Source of the DNA: Archangium sp.
Lineage (GTDB): Bacteria > Myxococcota > Myxococcia > Myxococcales > Myxococcaceae
DNA: 64,000 bases
Direction: 5' to 3'
Assembly: GCA_030695565.1 (NCBI GenBank)
Contig: JAUYRZ010000005.1
Span: forward strand, 32,016 to 96,015
Of this stretch, positions 37,526 to 45,764 are shown in pieces. The translations under genes were made by a program, and so were the position numbers. Position 1 is the stretch's first letter, and each line of letters starts with the position of its first letter. The notes beneath the pieces were generated by a model. The model worked only from the letters and a program-made list of their open reading frames with translations. It did no database searches and was not told the origin of the DNA.

Positions 37526-39036
37526 TCGAACCGAAGCCACTGCCGCCGGGCACCGAACCAGAGCTGTTCGACACCCAGCTCCTGCGCCAGCTGGTGGGCT
37601 TCGTCTTTCGAGGCGTGCGCCGCCATCGCTTTCTCGCGGCGCTGAGCTTCTTGATCATGGTGTTGCTGGGCTCGGTGGCCGCGGTGGTGTTGCCCCGCAC
37701 CTTCCACGTCGAGTCGCGCCTGCTGGCGAACAACAACGATCTCATTCGGGCGCTGGGCAACCCGCGCTCCAGCCTGCCTTCGGAAGACCCCACCCGCGCC
37801 GCGCGTGAGCTGGTGTTCGCGCACGACAACCTGGTCTCGTTGATCAAGCAGACCAACCTGATGAAGAACTGGGAGGAGACCCGCCCGGGCATCGTGAAGG
37901 TGAAGGACCAGGTGGTGAACTTCGTCGCCGGCGAGCCCACCGAAGAAGATCGCATCGACGCGATGGTGGGGCTGCTCGAGAAGAAGCTGCAGGTGGGCAC
38001 CGATCAACAGACGGTCACCATCTCCATCGACTGGCACGACGCGCAGATGGCGTACCTGCTGGTGGAGACCGCGCAGCAGAACTTCCTCGAGACCCGCCAC
38101 GTGACCGAGATGACCGCCATCAGCGAGGCGCTCTCCATTCTCGAGATGCACGGAGGCCAGCTGCAGAAGATGGTCGACGACGCGTTGCACGAGCTGGAGC
38201 GCGTGCGAGACACCCGCCGCAAGGGCAGCCTGGGGGCCCCCGGTACGATGCCCGGGCCCGAGAGTGGCAGCGTCGCCTTCGCGCCCGAGCCCAAGCCGGT
38301 GCAGGATCGCAGCGACGCCCCCAGCTCGGCGACCGAGCAGGAGCTCGCGCAGCTCAAGTTTCTCCTCAACTCGAAGAAGCGCGCGCTGGGCGATCTCGAA
38401 GACTTCCGCAGCCGCCGCGTGACCGAGCTCACCGCGCAGCTGCAGGAGCAGAAGGTGCAGTACGCCGATCAGCACCCCATCGTGATGGACATGCGGCAGC
38501 GCATTCAGGCGCTCAAGCTCGACTCGCCCCAGATGTCGCAGGTGAAGGGTGACATCGACGCGCTGGAGCACGAGTACCGCCGCAAGGGCGGGCGTGATCC
38601 CGAGGCGCTCATCGAACCCTCGCGGCCGCGCAACGCGTCGATGCGCCGGGCCGCCGTGCCGCAGATGGCGCAGGCGGCGATGACCAACTCCGAGCTGGCC
38701 GATGACCCGCTGGTGGAGTTCTCGCGCAACAACCTGCGCGTCGCCGCGGCCAAGTACGAAGAGCTGCTGATGCGCATCGACTCCGCGCGCATCGAGCAGG
38801 ACACCACCCGCGCGGCCTTCAAGTATCGCTACAGCGTGGTGCGCCCCGCCTCGGTGCCCAAGAAGCCGGTGAAGCCCGACGTGGCCATCATTCTGGGGGT
38901 CACCGGGGTGCTCGCGTTCTTCACCGCGCTGATGGCGGGCGCGTTGCGCGATTGGGTGAGCGGCAGGTTGGTCGAGCCGTGGCAGGTCGAGCGCGCGTTG
39001 GGTCTTCCCGTGCTCAGCCAGGTGAAGCTTCCGTGA
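37522..39036 (+). CDS. Wzz-type polysaccharide co-polymerase (EpsV-like)
   Basis: 504 aa, GTG start overlapping the receiver gene. Two membrane segments (about 38-60 and 455-475) bracket a long periplasmic helical region (coiled coil near 195-235 and 275-345) with a Pro/Gly-rich break around 240-275. The tail RALGLPVLSQVKLP is typical of Wzz. No BY-kinase domain is attached; a kinase-like protein is encoded two genes downstream. It presumably sets chain length and links the inner-membrane machinery to the OPX protein. Confidence 0.87.
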   Translation: MIEPKPLPPGTEPELFDTQLLRQLVGFVFRGVRRHRFLAALSFLIMVLLGSVAAVVLPRTFHVESRLLANNNDLIRALGNPRSSLPSEDPTRAARELVFAHDNLVSLIKQTNLMKNWEETRPGIVKVKDQVVNFVAGEPTEEDRIDAMVGLLEKKLQVGTDQQTVTISIDWHDAQMAYLLVETAQQNFLETRHVTEMTAISEALSILEMHGGQLQKMVDDALHELERVRDTRRKGSLGAPGTMPGPESGSVAFAPEPKPVQDRSDAPSSATEQELAQLKFLLNSKKRALGDLEDFRSRRVTELTAQLQEQKVQYADQHPIVMDMRQRIQALKLDSPQMSQVKGDIDALEHEYRRKGGRDPEALIEPSRPRNASMRRAAVPQMAQAAMTNSELADDPLVEFSRNNLRVAAAKYEELLMRIDSARIEQDTTRAAFKYRYSVVRPASVPKKPVKPDVAIILGVTGVLAFFTALMAGALRDWVSGRLVEPWQVERALGLPVLSQVKLP

Positions 39037-40247
39037 ACGAGGTGCTCGGGTTTGCAGGTGAGCTGGCCCTGCTGGTGCTCTGCGTGCCGGTGCTGACGTG
39101 GGCGCTGTATCTGGCAGCGCTCTCGGTGCTCTCGTTTCCGCCCAAGCCGCCGCTGGCACCGAGCCCGCCTTCGTCGCGTTTCGATTTCGTGGTGCCCGCG
39201 CACAACGAGTCGTTGGGCATCGCGGCGACGGTGAAGAGCCTGCTGTCGGTCGACTATCCAGCTGAGCTGTTCCGGGTGTTGGTGGTGGCAGACAACTGCA
39301 CCGACGACACGGCGACCAGGGCGCGTGAAGCGGGCGCGATCGTGCTGGAGCGCTTCAACGCTGAGCTGCGTGGCAAGGGCTACGCGCTCGAGCACGCCTT
39401 CGCGCGGTGTTTGAAGGAAGGCGCCGACGCGGTGGTGGTGGTCGACGCCGATACGCTCGTCTCGAAGAACCTGCTCTCGGCGTTCGCGGCGCGCCTGGCT
39501 GCGGGCAACGTGGCTGTGCAGGCGCACTACGGGGTGCAGAACCCGAACGCTTCGTGGCGCACGCGGTTGATGCGCATCGCGCTGTCCATGTTCCACCAGG
39601 TGCGGAGCATCGGGCGCGAGCGGCTCAAGGTCTCCGCGGGGCTGCGCGGCAACGGCATGTGTTTCCGCACCTCGTTGCTGCGCGAAGTGCCGCACGACGC
39701 GTACTCGCTGGTGGAAGATCTCGAGTACGGCATTCGCCTGGGTCGGCGTGGTTTCCGCGTGGCGTACGCGTGGGAAGCCGACGTGTTGGGCGAGATGGTG
39801 TCGGGTGAGGCTGCTTCACGTTCCCAGCGCAACCGCTGGGAGCAGGGCAGGGCGCAGATGCTGGCGCAGCATGGCTGGCCGTTGCTGCGTGACGGGCTCA
39901 AGGAGCGCAGCGCGCTGTTGATGGATCTGGCGATGGACGTGCTGGTGCCGCCGCTGAGCCGGGTGGTGGGCTTCTCGTTGCTCGGTGCGATGGCTTCAGC
40001 GCTGCTGCTCGCGCTGGTGGGTCACGGGGCGATCGCCTCGGCGGCCTTCGGAGTCGCGCTCTGGTGCGTCGCGCTCTATGTGTTCGCCGGTTGGCTGCAC
40101 TCGGGGACGGGCCTGCGCGGGCTCATGGACCTGGGGCTCGCCCCTGCCTACGTGGCCTGGAAGGTGGTGCTCGCGTTTCGCGTGCCCCGAGGCCAGAAGC
40201 AGACCGAGTGGGTCCGCACCACGCGCGAAGGGGAGACGCGGCCATGA
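39033..40247 (+). CDS. Membrane-associated family 2 glycosyltransferase (EpsU-like)
   Basis: 404 aa, GTG start overlapping the Wzz stop. One N-terminal membrane segment, a GT-A domain (about 48-270) with FVVPAHNES, VVADNCTDDTA, VVVVDADTL (the metal-binding Asp-x-Asp), VEDLEYGIRL and the acceptor motif QRNRWEQGR (QxxRW), then three C-terminal membrane segments. QxxRW and the membrane tail indicate a processive or lipid-linked-sugar transferase similar to cellulose/hyaluronan synthase-type GT2 enzymes. The sugar is unknown. Overlaps the next gene (ATGA). Confidence 0.88.
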   Translation: MNEVLGFAGELALLVLCVPVLTWALYLAALSVLSFPPKPPLAPSPPSSRFDFVVPAHNESLGIAATVKSLLSVDYPAELFRVLVVADNCTDDTATRAREAGAIVLERFNAELRGKGYALEHAFARCLKEGADAVVVVDADTLVSKNLLSAFAARLAAGNVAVQAHYGVQNPNASWRTRLMRIALSMFHQVRSIGRERLKVSAGLRGNGMCFRTSLLREVPHDAYSLVEDLEYGIRLGRRGFRVAYAWEADVLGEMVSGEAASRSQRNRWEQGRAQMLAQHGWPLLRDGLKERSALLMDLAMDVLVPPLSRVVGFSLLGAMASALLLALVGHGAIASAAFGVALWCVALYVFAGWLHSGTGLRGLMDLGLAPAYVAWKVVLAFRVPRGQKQTEWVRTTREGETRP

Positions 40248-40675
40248 CGAAGCCAGCGGGAACGCAGCAGCAGCTCTACCAGCAGCTCCTCACCTGCATG
40301 CGCGGGGAGTGGCACTCGATGGTGGTGATCCCCGCTTCACCGGGCGCCTCGGCTTCGACCGTCGCGCACGCGCTGGCTGAGGTCAGCACGTTGGTGAGGG
40401 GGAAGAAGGCCAAGCTCTTCAGCACCGAGGGGCTCGAGGTCAACGACGTCTCGCGCATCATCGTCGACATGATGCAGCACATCGCGAGTGGTGGGCTGGC
40501 GATCGTGTCGATCGACTCGGTCATCGGGGCGCAGTCAGGCATCCCCGTGACGCTGGCGGTCGACGTGGCCTTGCTCGTCGTCGAACTCGGCGTCACCCAC
40601 ACGGACGACGCCAAACGAACGGTCGATCTGGTCGGAGCTCAGAAGTTCCTGGGCGCCGTGACGATCGAAAGCTGA
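40244..40675 (+). CDS. Degenerate BY-kinase/ParA-like protein lacking Walker A Lys
   Basis: 143 aa from ATG 40244, overlapping the GT2 stop. The layout follows a bacterial tyrosine autokinase core: VVIPASPGASASTVAHAL sits where Walker A (ASPGEGKST) belongs but has lost the GK pair; LAIVSIDSVIGAQSGIPV replaces Walker B; VDVALLVVELGVTHTDDAKR and FLGAVTIES match the last strands. It has no Tyr-rich C-terminal tail. It probably cannot hydrolyse ATP and may act as a structural partner of the Wzz proteins. It ends the plus-strand operon; a palindromic repeat follows. Confidence 0.65.
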   Translation: MTKPAGTQQQLYQQLLTCMRGEWHSMVVIPASPGASASTVAHALAEVSTLVRGKKAKLFSTEGLEVNDVSRIIVDMMQHIASGGLAIVSIDSVIGAQSGIPVTLAVDVALLVVELGVTHTDDAKRTVDLVGAQKFLGAVTIES

Positions 40676-40683
40676 AACGTGAT

Positions 40684-40721
40684 CCCCTCTCCCTTCGGGC
40701 CCTTCGGGAGAGGGTGAGGGG
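40684..40721 (+). repeat. REP-like palindrome, copy 6
   Basis: CCCTCTCCCTTCGGGCCC then TTCGGGAGAGGGTGAGGGG. This variant carries a doubled TTCGGG core shared only with copy 7. It lies between convergent genes and can fold into a strong hairpin, so it might also end transcription in both directions; no T-tract is present. Confidence 0.85.
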
Positions 40722-40727
40722 CTCGAG

Positions 40728-41516
40728 TCACTTCACCGCAACCGAATACAACGACCCGCCACGCCCAATCGTGAGCAGCGAGTTCTTCGCGCTGAAGATC
40801 ACGACGGTGTCCGCAAAATCCTTCGCGAGCACCTTCCAGGTCCCAGTCGCCAGATCACTCTCGTAGAGCTTCCCGGTGGTCTCCGTCGTGTAGAGCTTGC
40901 CATCGAGCACCGCGGCCGCGGTGGTGCCGCGCCAATCGCCGGGCTTGCCGATGCCCTTCCACGAGCCCGTCGCGGGATCGATCTCGAACAACGAGCCGGC
41001 CTTCTCGATGCTGTACAGCTTCGAGCCCGAGCTGAAGAGCACCACCGTATTCCCGTACTCCGGCTTGCCGATCGCCTTCCACGTACCGGTGGTGAGGTCG
41101 GTCACATAGAGCCCGCCGTTGACCTCGGTGCTGTAGAGCTTGCCGTCGTGCACGACGCCCGCAGTCGTCGCGCCCCACGCGCCGGCCTTGCCGATCTGCT
41201 TCCACGATCCGTCAGCGGGATTGATCACGTAGAGCGAGCCGCTGGTCTCCATCGAGTACAGCTTGCCGTTGCCGCTGGTGATGAACGCGGTCTTGCCGAA
41301 GACGCGTTCACCGATCTGCTTCCACGAGCCGGTGGTGGCGTCGGTGACGAAGAGGCCGCCGCCGACTTCGGTGGTGTAGAGCTTGTCGCCCATGGCGGTG
41401 CCGGTCTGCACGCCCTTCCAGTCGCCGGCCTTGCCGAGCTGTTTCCACGAGCCGGGCCCGGCGAGGGCAACGGTTGCACTGAGCAGCACTGCCATCGTCA
41501 GGTTGTTGGTTCGCAT
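40728..41516 (-). CDS. Secreted six-repeat propeller-like protein (tectonin/tachylectin-type pattern)
   Basis: 262 aa from ATG 41516. Signal peptide MRTNNLTMAVLLSATVALA. The mature protein is six repeats of about 40 residues beginning G(S/T)WK.IGK and containing KLY(S/T).E..G.L(Y/F)..D. They alternate between type A (AGDW/AGAW/PGDW then TT or TG) and type B (FGKTAF, YGNTVV, FADTVV), i.e. three A-B pairs. The layout suggests a six-bladed propeller like tectonin or tachylectin proteins, which bind sugars. It lies alone on the minus strand, flanked by inverted copies of one repeat variant, inside the polysaccharide locus. Confidence 0.65.
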   Translation of the reverse strand: MRTNNLTMAVLLSATVALAGPGSWKQLGKAGDWKGVQTGTAMGDKLYTTEVGGGLFVTDATTGSWKQIGERVFGKTAFITSGNGKLYSMETSGSLYVINPADGSWKQIGKAGAWGATTAGVVHDGKLYSTEVNGGLYVTDLTTGTWKAIGKPEYGNTVVLFSSGSKLYSIEKAGSLFEIDPATGSWKGIGKPGDWRGTTAAAVLDGKLYTTETTGKLYESDLATGTWKVLAKDFADTVVIFSAKNSLLTIGRGGSLYSVAVK

Positions 41517-41637
41517 GCGCGAGGTTGTAGCGCAGACTCGAGAGCTCAATGACCGGCGGCCCAGAGAATCTGCACACCTTCCTGACACCAGCCAGCGGTG
41601 TCGGCTTCTATTGATGCGTCGTCGCGACCAAGTGGGG

Positions 41638-41675
41638 CCCTCACCCCGACCCGAAGGGCCCGAAGGGAGAGGGAG
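41638..41675 (-). repeat. REP-like palindrome, copy 7 (inverted relative to copy 6)
   Basis: Reads CCCTCACCCCGACCCGAAGG then GCCCGAAGGGAGAGGGA on the plus strand; its reverse complement shares the doubled TTCGGGCCCTTCGGG core with copy 6. It directly follows the stop of the deacetylase gene. Confidence 0.85.
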
Positions 41676-41678
41676 TTC

Positions 41679-42605
41679 TCACGGAAAACGATGCTTCGTG
41701 CCGCGCGCCCTGAAGTCGAGTGCTCGCGCGGCGATCCACCCGGCGAGCGTGCGCGCGTCTTTGAGCCCATCGATCGGGAAACGGGGAAGCACTCCACCGG
41801 GCCGCAACTCTTCCATCCGGTAGGGCCGCGCCTCCGTCGTCCAGATCGGAAAATCACCCAGCGCACGCAACCAATCGACGTGCCGTTGCTGGAAGTGATG
41901 TTGCGGCGTGCCGAACGGAAACGCGAACTCCGTCTGCTTGCCGAACAACCGAATGAACGTCGCCGTCGACCGCTCGAAGTCCGCCTTCACCACGTCATCG
42001 GGCGTGTTCGCCGCCGACAAGTGCAGGCTCGTGTGATTGCCGAGCCGCACGTTGGGCAGCTTCTCCAGCGCCTTCAACTCGTCGACGGTGCACAGCGCGT
42101 AGTCCTCGAGGCCCGCCAGCGCGCGCAGCTCAGGCCGCTCATTCTCGTGCAGCACATCGGCCGGCGCCTTCAGCAACTCGTCGCGGCGATCCACGCCCGA
42201 CTTGATCGACTCCTCCACCAGATCCCAGCGGAAGCCGGTCTGCTGCTCGGCCTTCTCCGGGCAGATGAAGAACACGAAGTCGACCTCGGGATACTTCGCC
42301 GCCCGCGACCGCAGGTACGCCGCCACGTCGCGATACCCATCATCGAACGTCACTGACAACCGCGCGGGCCGGGCTGCGAGCAACCGCTCGATCAACTCAT
42401 CCACTTCAGGCGCCGGCATCGACAGCCCCGGCTGCCAATCCGTCGGTCGTGGGCGCGCCGCGATCCGGTGCATGCACAACGAAACGCCCAGGCCCTGGAG
42501 CGCACCGGTGAGCAGCGCCCCCAGTGCGGGCCCCGGCAACCAGCGGCCGGCCATTCCCGCGAGCTCGTCGGGAGACGTTCTGCGTCGTTCTGAGTTGCGG
42601 GGCAT
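41679..42605 (-). CDS. Polysaccharide deacetylase family protein
   Basis: 308 aa from ATG 42605. NodB-type carbohydrate esterase domain: LSVTFDDGYRDVAAYL carries the catalytic base and metal Asp, GNHTSLHLS supplies the metal-binding His pair, and FAFPFGTPQHHF resembles the third motif. No clear signal peptide; the N-terminus has a weak hydrophobic segment (LGALLTGALQGLGVSL), so it may be membrane-associated. It likely removes N-acetyl groups from the exopolysaccharide or its lipid-linked unit. Its ATG is only 16 bp from that of the divergent glycosyltransferase. Confidence 0.85.
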   Translation of the reverse strand: MPRNSERRRTSPDELAGMAGRWLPGPALGALLTGALQGLGVSLCMHRIAARPRPTDWQPGLSMPAPEVDELIERLLAARPARLSVTFDDGYRDVAAYLRSRAAKYPEVDFVFFICPEKAEQQTGFRWDLVEESIKSGVDRRDELLKAPADVLHENERPELRALAGLEDYALCTVDELKALEKLPNVRLGNHTSLHLSAANTPDDVVKADFERSTATFIRLFGKQTEFAFPFGTPQHHFQQRHVDWLRALGDFPIWTTEARPYRMEELRPGGVLPRFPIDGLKDARTLAGWIAARALDFRARGTKHRFP

Positions 42606-42621
42606 AGGGCGCGCGTACCAT

Positions 42622-43386
42622 ATGAGTACGGTGACGACGACCCGGCTGCGACTCGGAAAAGTACCCATCGACGTCCTCTCCTTTGGCGAGGCGCTCGACG
42701 CGGTTGACCGTTTGGTAACGGCGAAAAAGGGCGGCTTCGTCTTCACGCCCAACGTCGATCACATCGTGATGGTCGACGACCACGCGGAGTTCGAGGCCGC
42801 CTACCAGCGCGCCGATCTCTGCCTGGCCGACGGCACCCCGGTGGTGTGGGCTTCGCGGCTGTTCGACACGCCCCTGCCGGAACGCGTTTCCGGTTCGGAT
42901 CTCATCGGCCCGTTGCTGGAGCGCGCCGGCCAGAAGAAGTGGCGCGTGGCGTTCCTCGGCGCAGGCCCTGGCGTCGCGGAGAAGGCGGCCTCCATCGCCT
43001 TCCAGCGCTGGGGCACCAACGTGGTCAGCTGCGAGGCGCCCATGGTGAACCTCCAGGACACCGCGCAGCTCGACGCCATCGGGGATCGGGTGGCCGCCGC
43101 CCAAGCCGACCTGGTGCTGATGGCCTTCGGCGCCCCCAAGCAGGAGCTGCTCATCGCCCGCATCGCCGAACGCGTGAAGCCCGCAGTGCTGCTGGGCGTG
43201 GGCGCGAGCCTCGACTTCATCGCTGGCACCATCAAACGGGCGCCTCCCATCTTCCGGCAGTTCGGCTTCGAGTGGGCGTACCGCCTGGCCCAGGAACCCC
43301 GGCGGCTTTGGCGTCGCTACCTCGTCAACGATCCCAAATTTGCGCTGATCCTGATGCGATCACTCCGGGAAGCCCGGCAACGCTGA
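42622..43386 (+). CDS. WecG/TagA/CpsF family glycosyltransferase
   Basis: 254 aa from ATG 42622. Family motifs in order: FTPNVDHIVMV, ADLCLADGTPVVWASR, PERVSGSDLI, VAFLGAGPGVAEKAA, and LVLMAFGAPKQELLI; GVGASLDFIAG and KRAPPIFRQFGFEWAYRL complete it. WecG/TagA enzymes add N-acetylmannosamine(uronic acid) to a lipid-linked sugar, the second step after the phosphoglycosyltransferase. ManNAc-type sugar transfer is therefore plausible. No membrane segment. The hexapeptide acyltransferase follows 33 bp downstream on the same strand. Confidence 0.9.
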   Translation: MSTVTTTRLRLGKVPIDVLSFGEALDAVDRLVTAKKGGFVFTPNVDHIVMVDDHAEFEAAYQRADLCLADGTPVVWASRLFDTPLPERVSGSDLIGPLLERAGQKKWRVAFLGAGPGVAEKAASIAFQRWGTNVVSCEAPMVNLQDTAQLDAIGDRVAAAQADLVLMAFGAPKQELLIARIAERVKPAVLLGVGASLDFIAGTIKRAPPIFRQFGFEWAYRLAQEPRRLWRRYLVNDPKFALILMRSLREARQR

Positions 43387-43419
43387 GCCACGGCGAGCTT
43401 CTTGCTGTAGAGAGAACCC

Positions 43420-44073
43420 ATGATTTCGTTCGCCCGAATCGTGTGGAGCAAGCTGCAGCGAGACAGGCATCTTTCGCTGCGTCAGATCTTCGACAAGAGC
43501 GTCGACTACGCCGGCTCGACGCTGCTGAGCCCCTTCATTCTGCGCCACGTCGATCACGTCGGAGCCCGCGTGCGCACGATGGGCGGCGCGCCGCGCCTGA
43601 TCAACTACGGCTACATGAGCATCGGCGACGACTGCCGCATCGCCTCGTACATCACCAAGGTCGAGCTCTGCACCAGCAAGGGCGCCGAGCTGATGATCGG
43701 TGATGGCGTGAACCTGAACTACGGCGTGTCGATCGGCGCGACGAAGTCGGTGCGCATCGGCAATCGCGTGCGCTTCGGCCCCTACGCGCGGGTGATCGAC
43801 TCTGATTTTCACGACGTCTACAACCGGGCGCTCCCGGCAGTGCCTGCGCCGGTGGTGATCGAAGACGACGCGTGGATCGGGATGAACGCTGTCATTCTCC
43901 CCGGCGTGCGCATCGGCCGGGGGAGCATCGTGGGCACCGGCTGCGTGGTGACCAAAGACGTGCCTCCGTTCACCGTGGTCGGCGGCGTACCGGCGAAAGT
44001 GATTCGCCAGCTCGACCCTGCGAAGTTCATCGTCGATCGCACCAACGCGATCGGGGCTGAAGACGCTGCGTAA
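43420..44073 (+). CDS. Hexapeptide-repeat acyltransferase (WbbJ-type)
   Basis: 217 aa. After about 60 residues the left-handed beta-helix begins: [52 protein letters not shown], then [18 protein letters not shown] and [18 protein letters not shown]. The insertion DSDFHDVY, with its His, fits the active-site loop of maltose/galactoside acetyltransferase-like enzymes. Probably O-acetylates a sugar of the repeat unit. It converges on a GT2 gene with a 12-bp gap. Confidence 0.85.
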   Translation: MISFARIVWSKLQRDRHLSLRQIFDKSVDYAGSTLLSPFILRHVDHVGARVRTMGGAPRLINYGYMSIGDDCRIASYITKVELCTSKGAELMIGDGVNLNYGVSIGATKSVRIGNRVRFGPYARVIDSDFHDVYNRALPAVPAPVVIEDDAWIGMNAVILPGVRIGRGSIVGTGCVVTKDVPPFTVVGGVPAKVIRQLDPAKFIVDRTNAIGAEDAA

Positions 44074-44085
44074 GGCTCGAGACCG

Positions 44086-45108
44086 TCACGCTCTCGAGGT
44101 CAGCGCCTTCCAGCTGTGCGAGCCGAGGTCCTTGAGCGCGTTGCTCAACGAGCCCGCTTCTTCACGCACGCCGCGGAAGTACTCGAGGCCGTAGCTGAGG
44201 GTGGCGCCAGCGATGGCCACGCGCGCGAAGGCGGGATGCACGTCGCGCACCTTGTCGACGGTCTCCGCCGCCTTGTACGCCGCGCGAGAGAGCAGCTTGC
44301 CCACCGGGGGCGCCGTCACCGCCGCCAGCAGCAGCCCGCGCGAGATGGGGTTGACCAGGAACAAGAAGTGCCACGGGTCGGCGTCGAGCCGATCGGGGTG
44401 CTTGTGGTGGATGCGCGAGTCGAAGACGCCGTAGTTGTAGTTGCGCCGCATCCACACCGAGAGGTCGGTGTGATCGCTGCGGTGCCGGGTGCGCGCGTGC
44501 TCGGCGAAGTACAGCTTGCCGCCCGCCTTCTGCAGGCGCACGCCCAGCTCGCGATCTTCGGAGCGGCTGAGCGTCTTGTCGAAGCCGCCCACCGCCAGGT
44601 AGTCCACCCGGCGGAACGATACGTTGCCGGTGCACACCATCACCCCCCGCACCGCGGTGGGCTGCTCGCGATAGCGCGCCACGAACTTCGCCAGTTGCTC
44701 CGCGTGAAAACGTTCGAACAGCGGCTTCTCGCCGAGCGCCTCGTCGGCGAGGATCTGCCCGAGCACCACGGTGTTGCCCGCGTCGTGCGCCTTGAGGTGT
44801 TCGGCCAGGAACTCCGGGGGCACCAACATGTCGTCGTCGGTGATCACCACCACGTCGCCGGTGGCCTTCGTGATGCCGGCGTGCCGCGCTGCTGCCGCGC
44901 CCGCATTCGCCTGGGAGACCACGGTGAGTTTGAAGGGGTCTCTTCGCTGCTCCAGGGCCTGCGCGACGGGCTCACGGCTGCCGTCGTCGATCACCACCAC
45001 CTCGAAACGGTCGGCCTCCAGGGTCTGCTTGCCGAGCGCATCGAGCAGCTCCTGCAGCAGGGGCAGTCGGTTGAAAGTCGAGATGACGACGCTGACGCGG
45101 TGGCTCAT
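44086..45108 (-). CDS. Family 2 glycosyltransferase
   Basis: 340 aa from ATG 45108. GT-A fold: VSVVISTFNRLPLLQELL, VVVIDDGSREPVAQAL, ARHAGITKATGDVVVITDDD (metal-binding TDDD), and VGGFDKTLSRSEDRELGVRL. The C-terminal third has weakly hydrophobic helices but no certain membrane span. Likely transfers one sugar of the exopolysaccharide repeat from a nucleotide sugar. It is divergent from the serine acetyltransferase-like gene (67-bp spacer). Confidence 0.88.
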   Translation of the reverse strand: MSHRVSVVISTFNRLPLLQELLDALGKQTLEADRFEVVVIDDGSREPVAQALEQRRDPFKLTVVSQANAGAAAARHAGITKATGDVVVITDDDMLVPPEFLAEHLKAHDAGNTVVLGQILADEALGEKPLFERFHAEQLAKFVARYREQPTAVRGVMVCTGNVSFRRVDYLAVGGFDKTLSRSEDRELGVRLQKAGGKLYFAEHARTRHRSDHTDLSVWMRRNYNYGVFDSRIHHKHPDRLDADPWHFLFLVNPISRGLLLAAVTAPPVGKLLSRAAYKAAETVDKVRDVHPAFARVAIAGATLSYGLEYFRGVREEAGSLSNALKDLGSHSWKALTSRA

Positions 45109-45175
45109 GTTTCCGAAACTGCCACTCCCAGACATGGGCTGGAAGCCCCCGTGCCGATCGCGTAACACTTCTGCC

Positions 45176-45763
45176 ATGGCCAACCCGCTCACGACGTTCC
45201 TGCAAGCTGTGCGCGCCGACTACAGCAGCGTCCAGCGTTACCGGGCCAAGTACCATGGCGACGAGCGCTCCTCGATGCGCCTCCCGGTCGATGCGGTCAC
45301 CAAGATCGGCTTCCAGATGATGATCGCCATGCGCACCATGGCCTTCTTCCGCGACGCCCGGGTGCCCCTCCTTCCCCAGGTGGCCAGCCGCCTCATCCGC
45401 CACGCCTACGGCGCCGAGGTGCACTGGAACACCACCCTGCGTGACGGCGTGTCCATCGTCCACGGAACTGGGCTGGTGTTGAGCCATCGCGCCGTCATTG
45501 GGGAGGGCTGCATCCTCTTTCACAACGTCACCCTCGGTGAGGGGCTCGACCCGGAGACCAAAGAAGCCGGCGCTCCGACCCTGGGCCGCGATGTGCACGT
45601 GGGGCCGGGCGCGACGCTGCTGGGGCCCATTCACGTGGGCGACCGCACGAAGATCATGGCCGGTGCGGTGTTGACCCGCTCGGTGCCCGCAGGTTCCCTG
45701 GTGCGGCCGGCCGAAGCCGTCGTTACCGAACGGGCCCCCGCACGCCCCCGAGTCGCCCGCTGA
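45176..45763 (+). CDS. Serine O-acetyltransferase-like protein
   Basis: 195 aa from ATG 45176. The C-terminal hexapeptide domain shows HGTGLVLSHRAVIGEGCILF, HNVTLGEG, GAPTLGRDVHVGPGATLLGP and IHVGDRTKIMAGAVLTRSV, the order seen in CysE-type enzymes, with catalytic-type His in IVHGTG. The N-terminal 90 residues are helical but shorter than in true CysE. A serine or sugar acetyltransferase serving the polysaccharide pathway is more likely than a cysteine biosynthesis role, judging from the location. Only 1 bp separates its stop from the FHA gene start. Confidence 0.78.
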   Translation: MANPLTTFLQAVRADYSSVQRYRAKYHGDERSSMRLPVDAVTKIGFQMMIAMRTMAFFRDARVPLLPQVASRLIRHAYGAEVHWNTTLRDGVSIVHGTGLVLSHRAVIGEGCILFHNVTLGEGLDPETKEAGAPTLGRDVHVGPGATLLGPIHVGDRTKIMAGAVLTRSVPAGSLVRPAEAVVTERAPARPRVAR

Positions 45764-45764
45764 C

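Noticed and set aside
40684..40721. Rho-independent terminator at repeat copy 6
   Set aside because: The hairpin is strong but lacks a T-tract; the same sequence occurs inside coding genes, so termination is not its general role.
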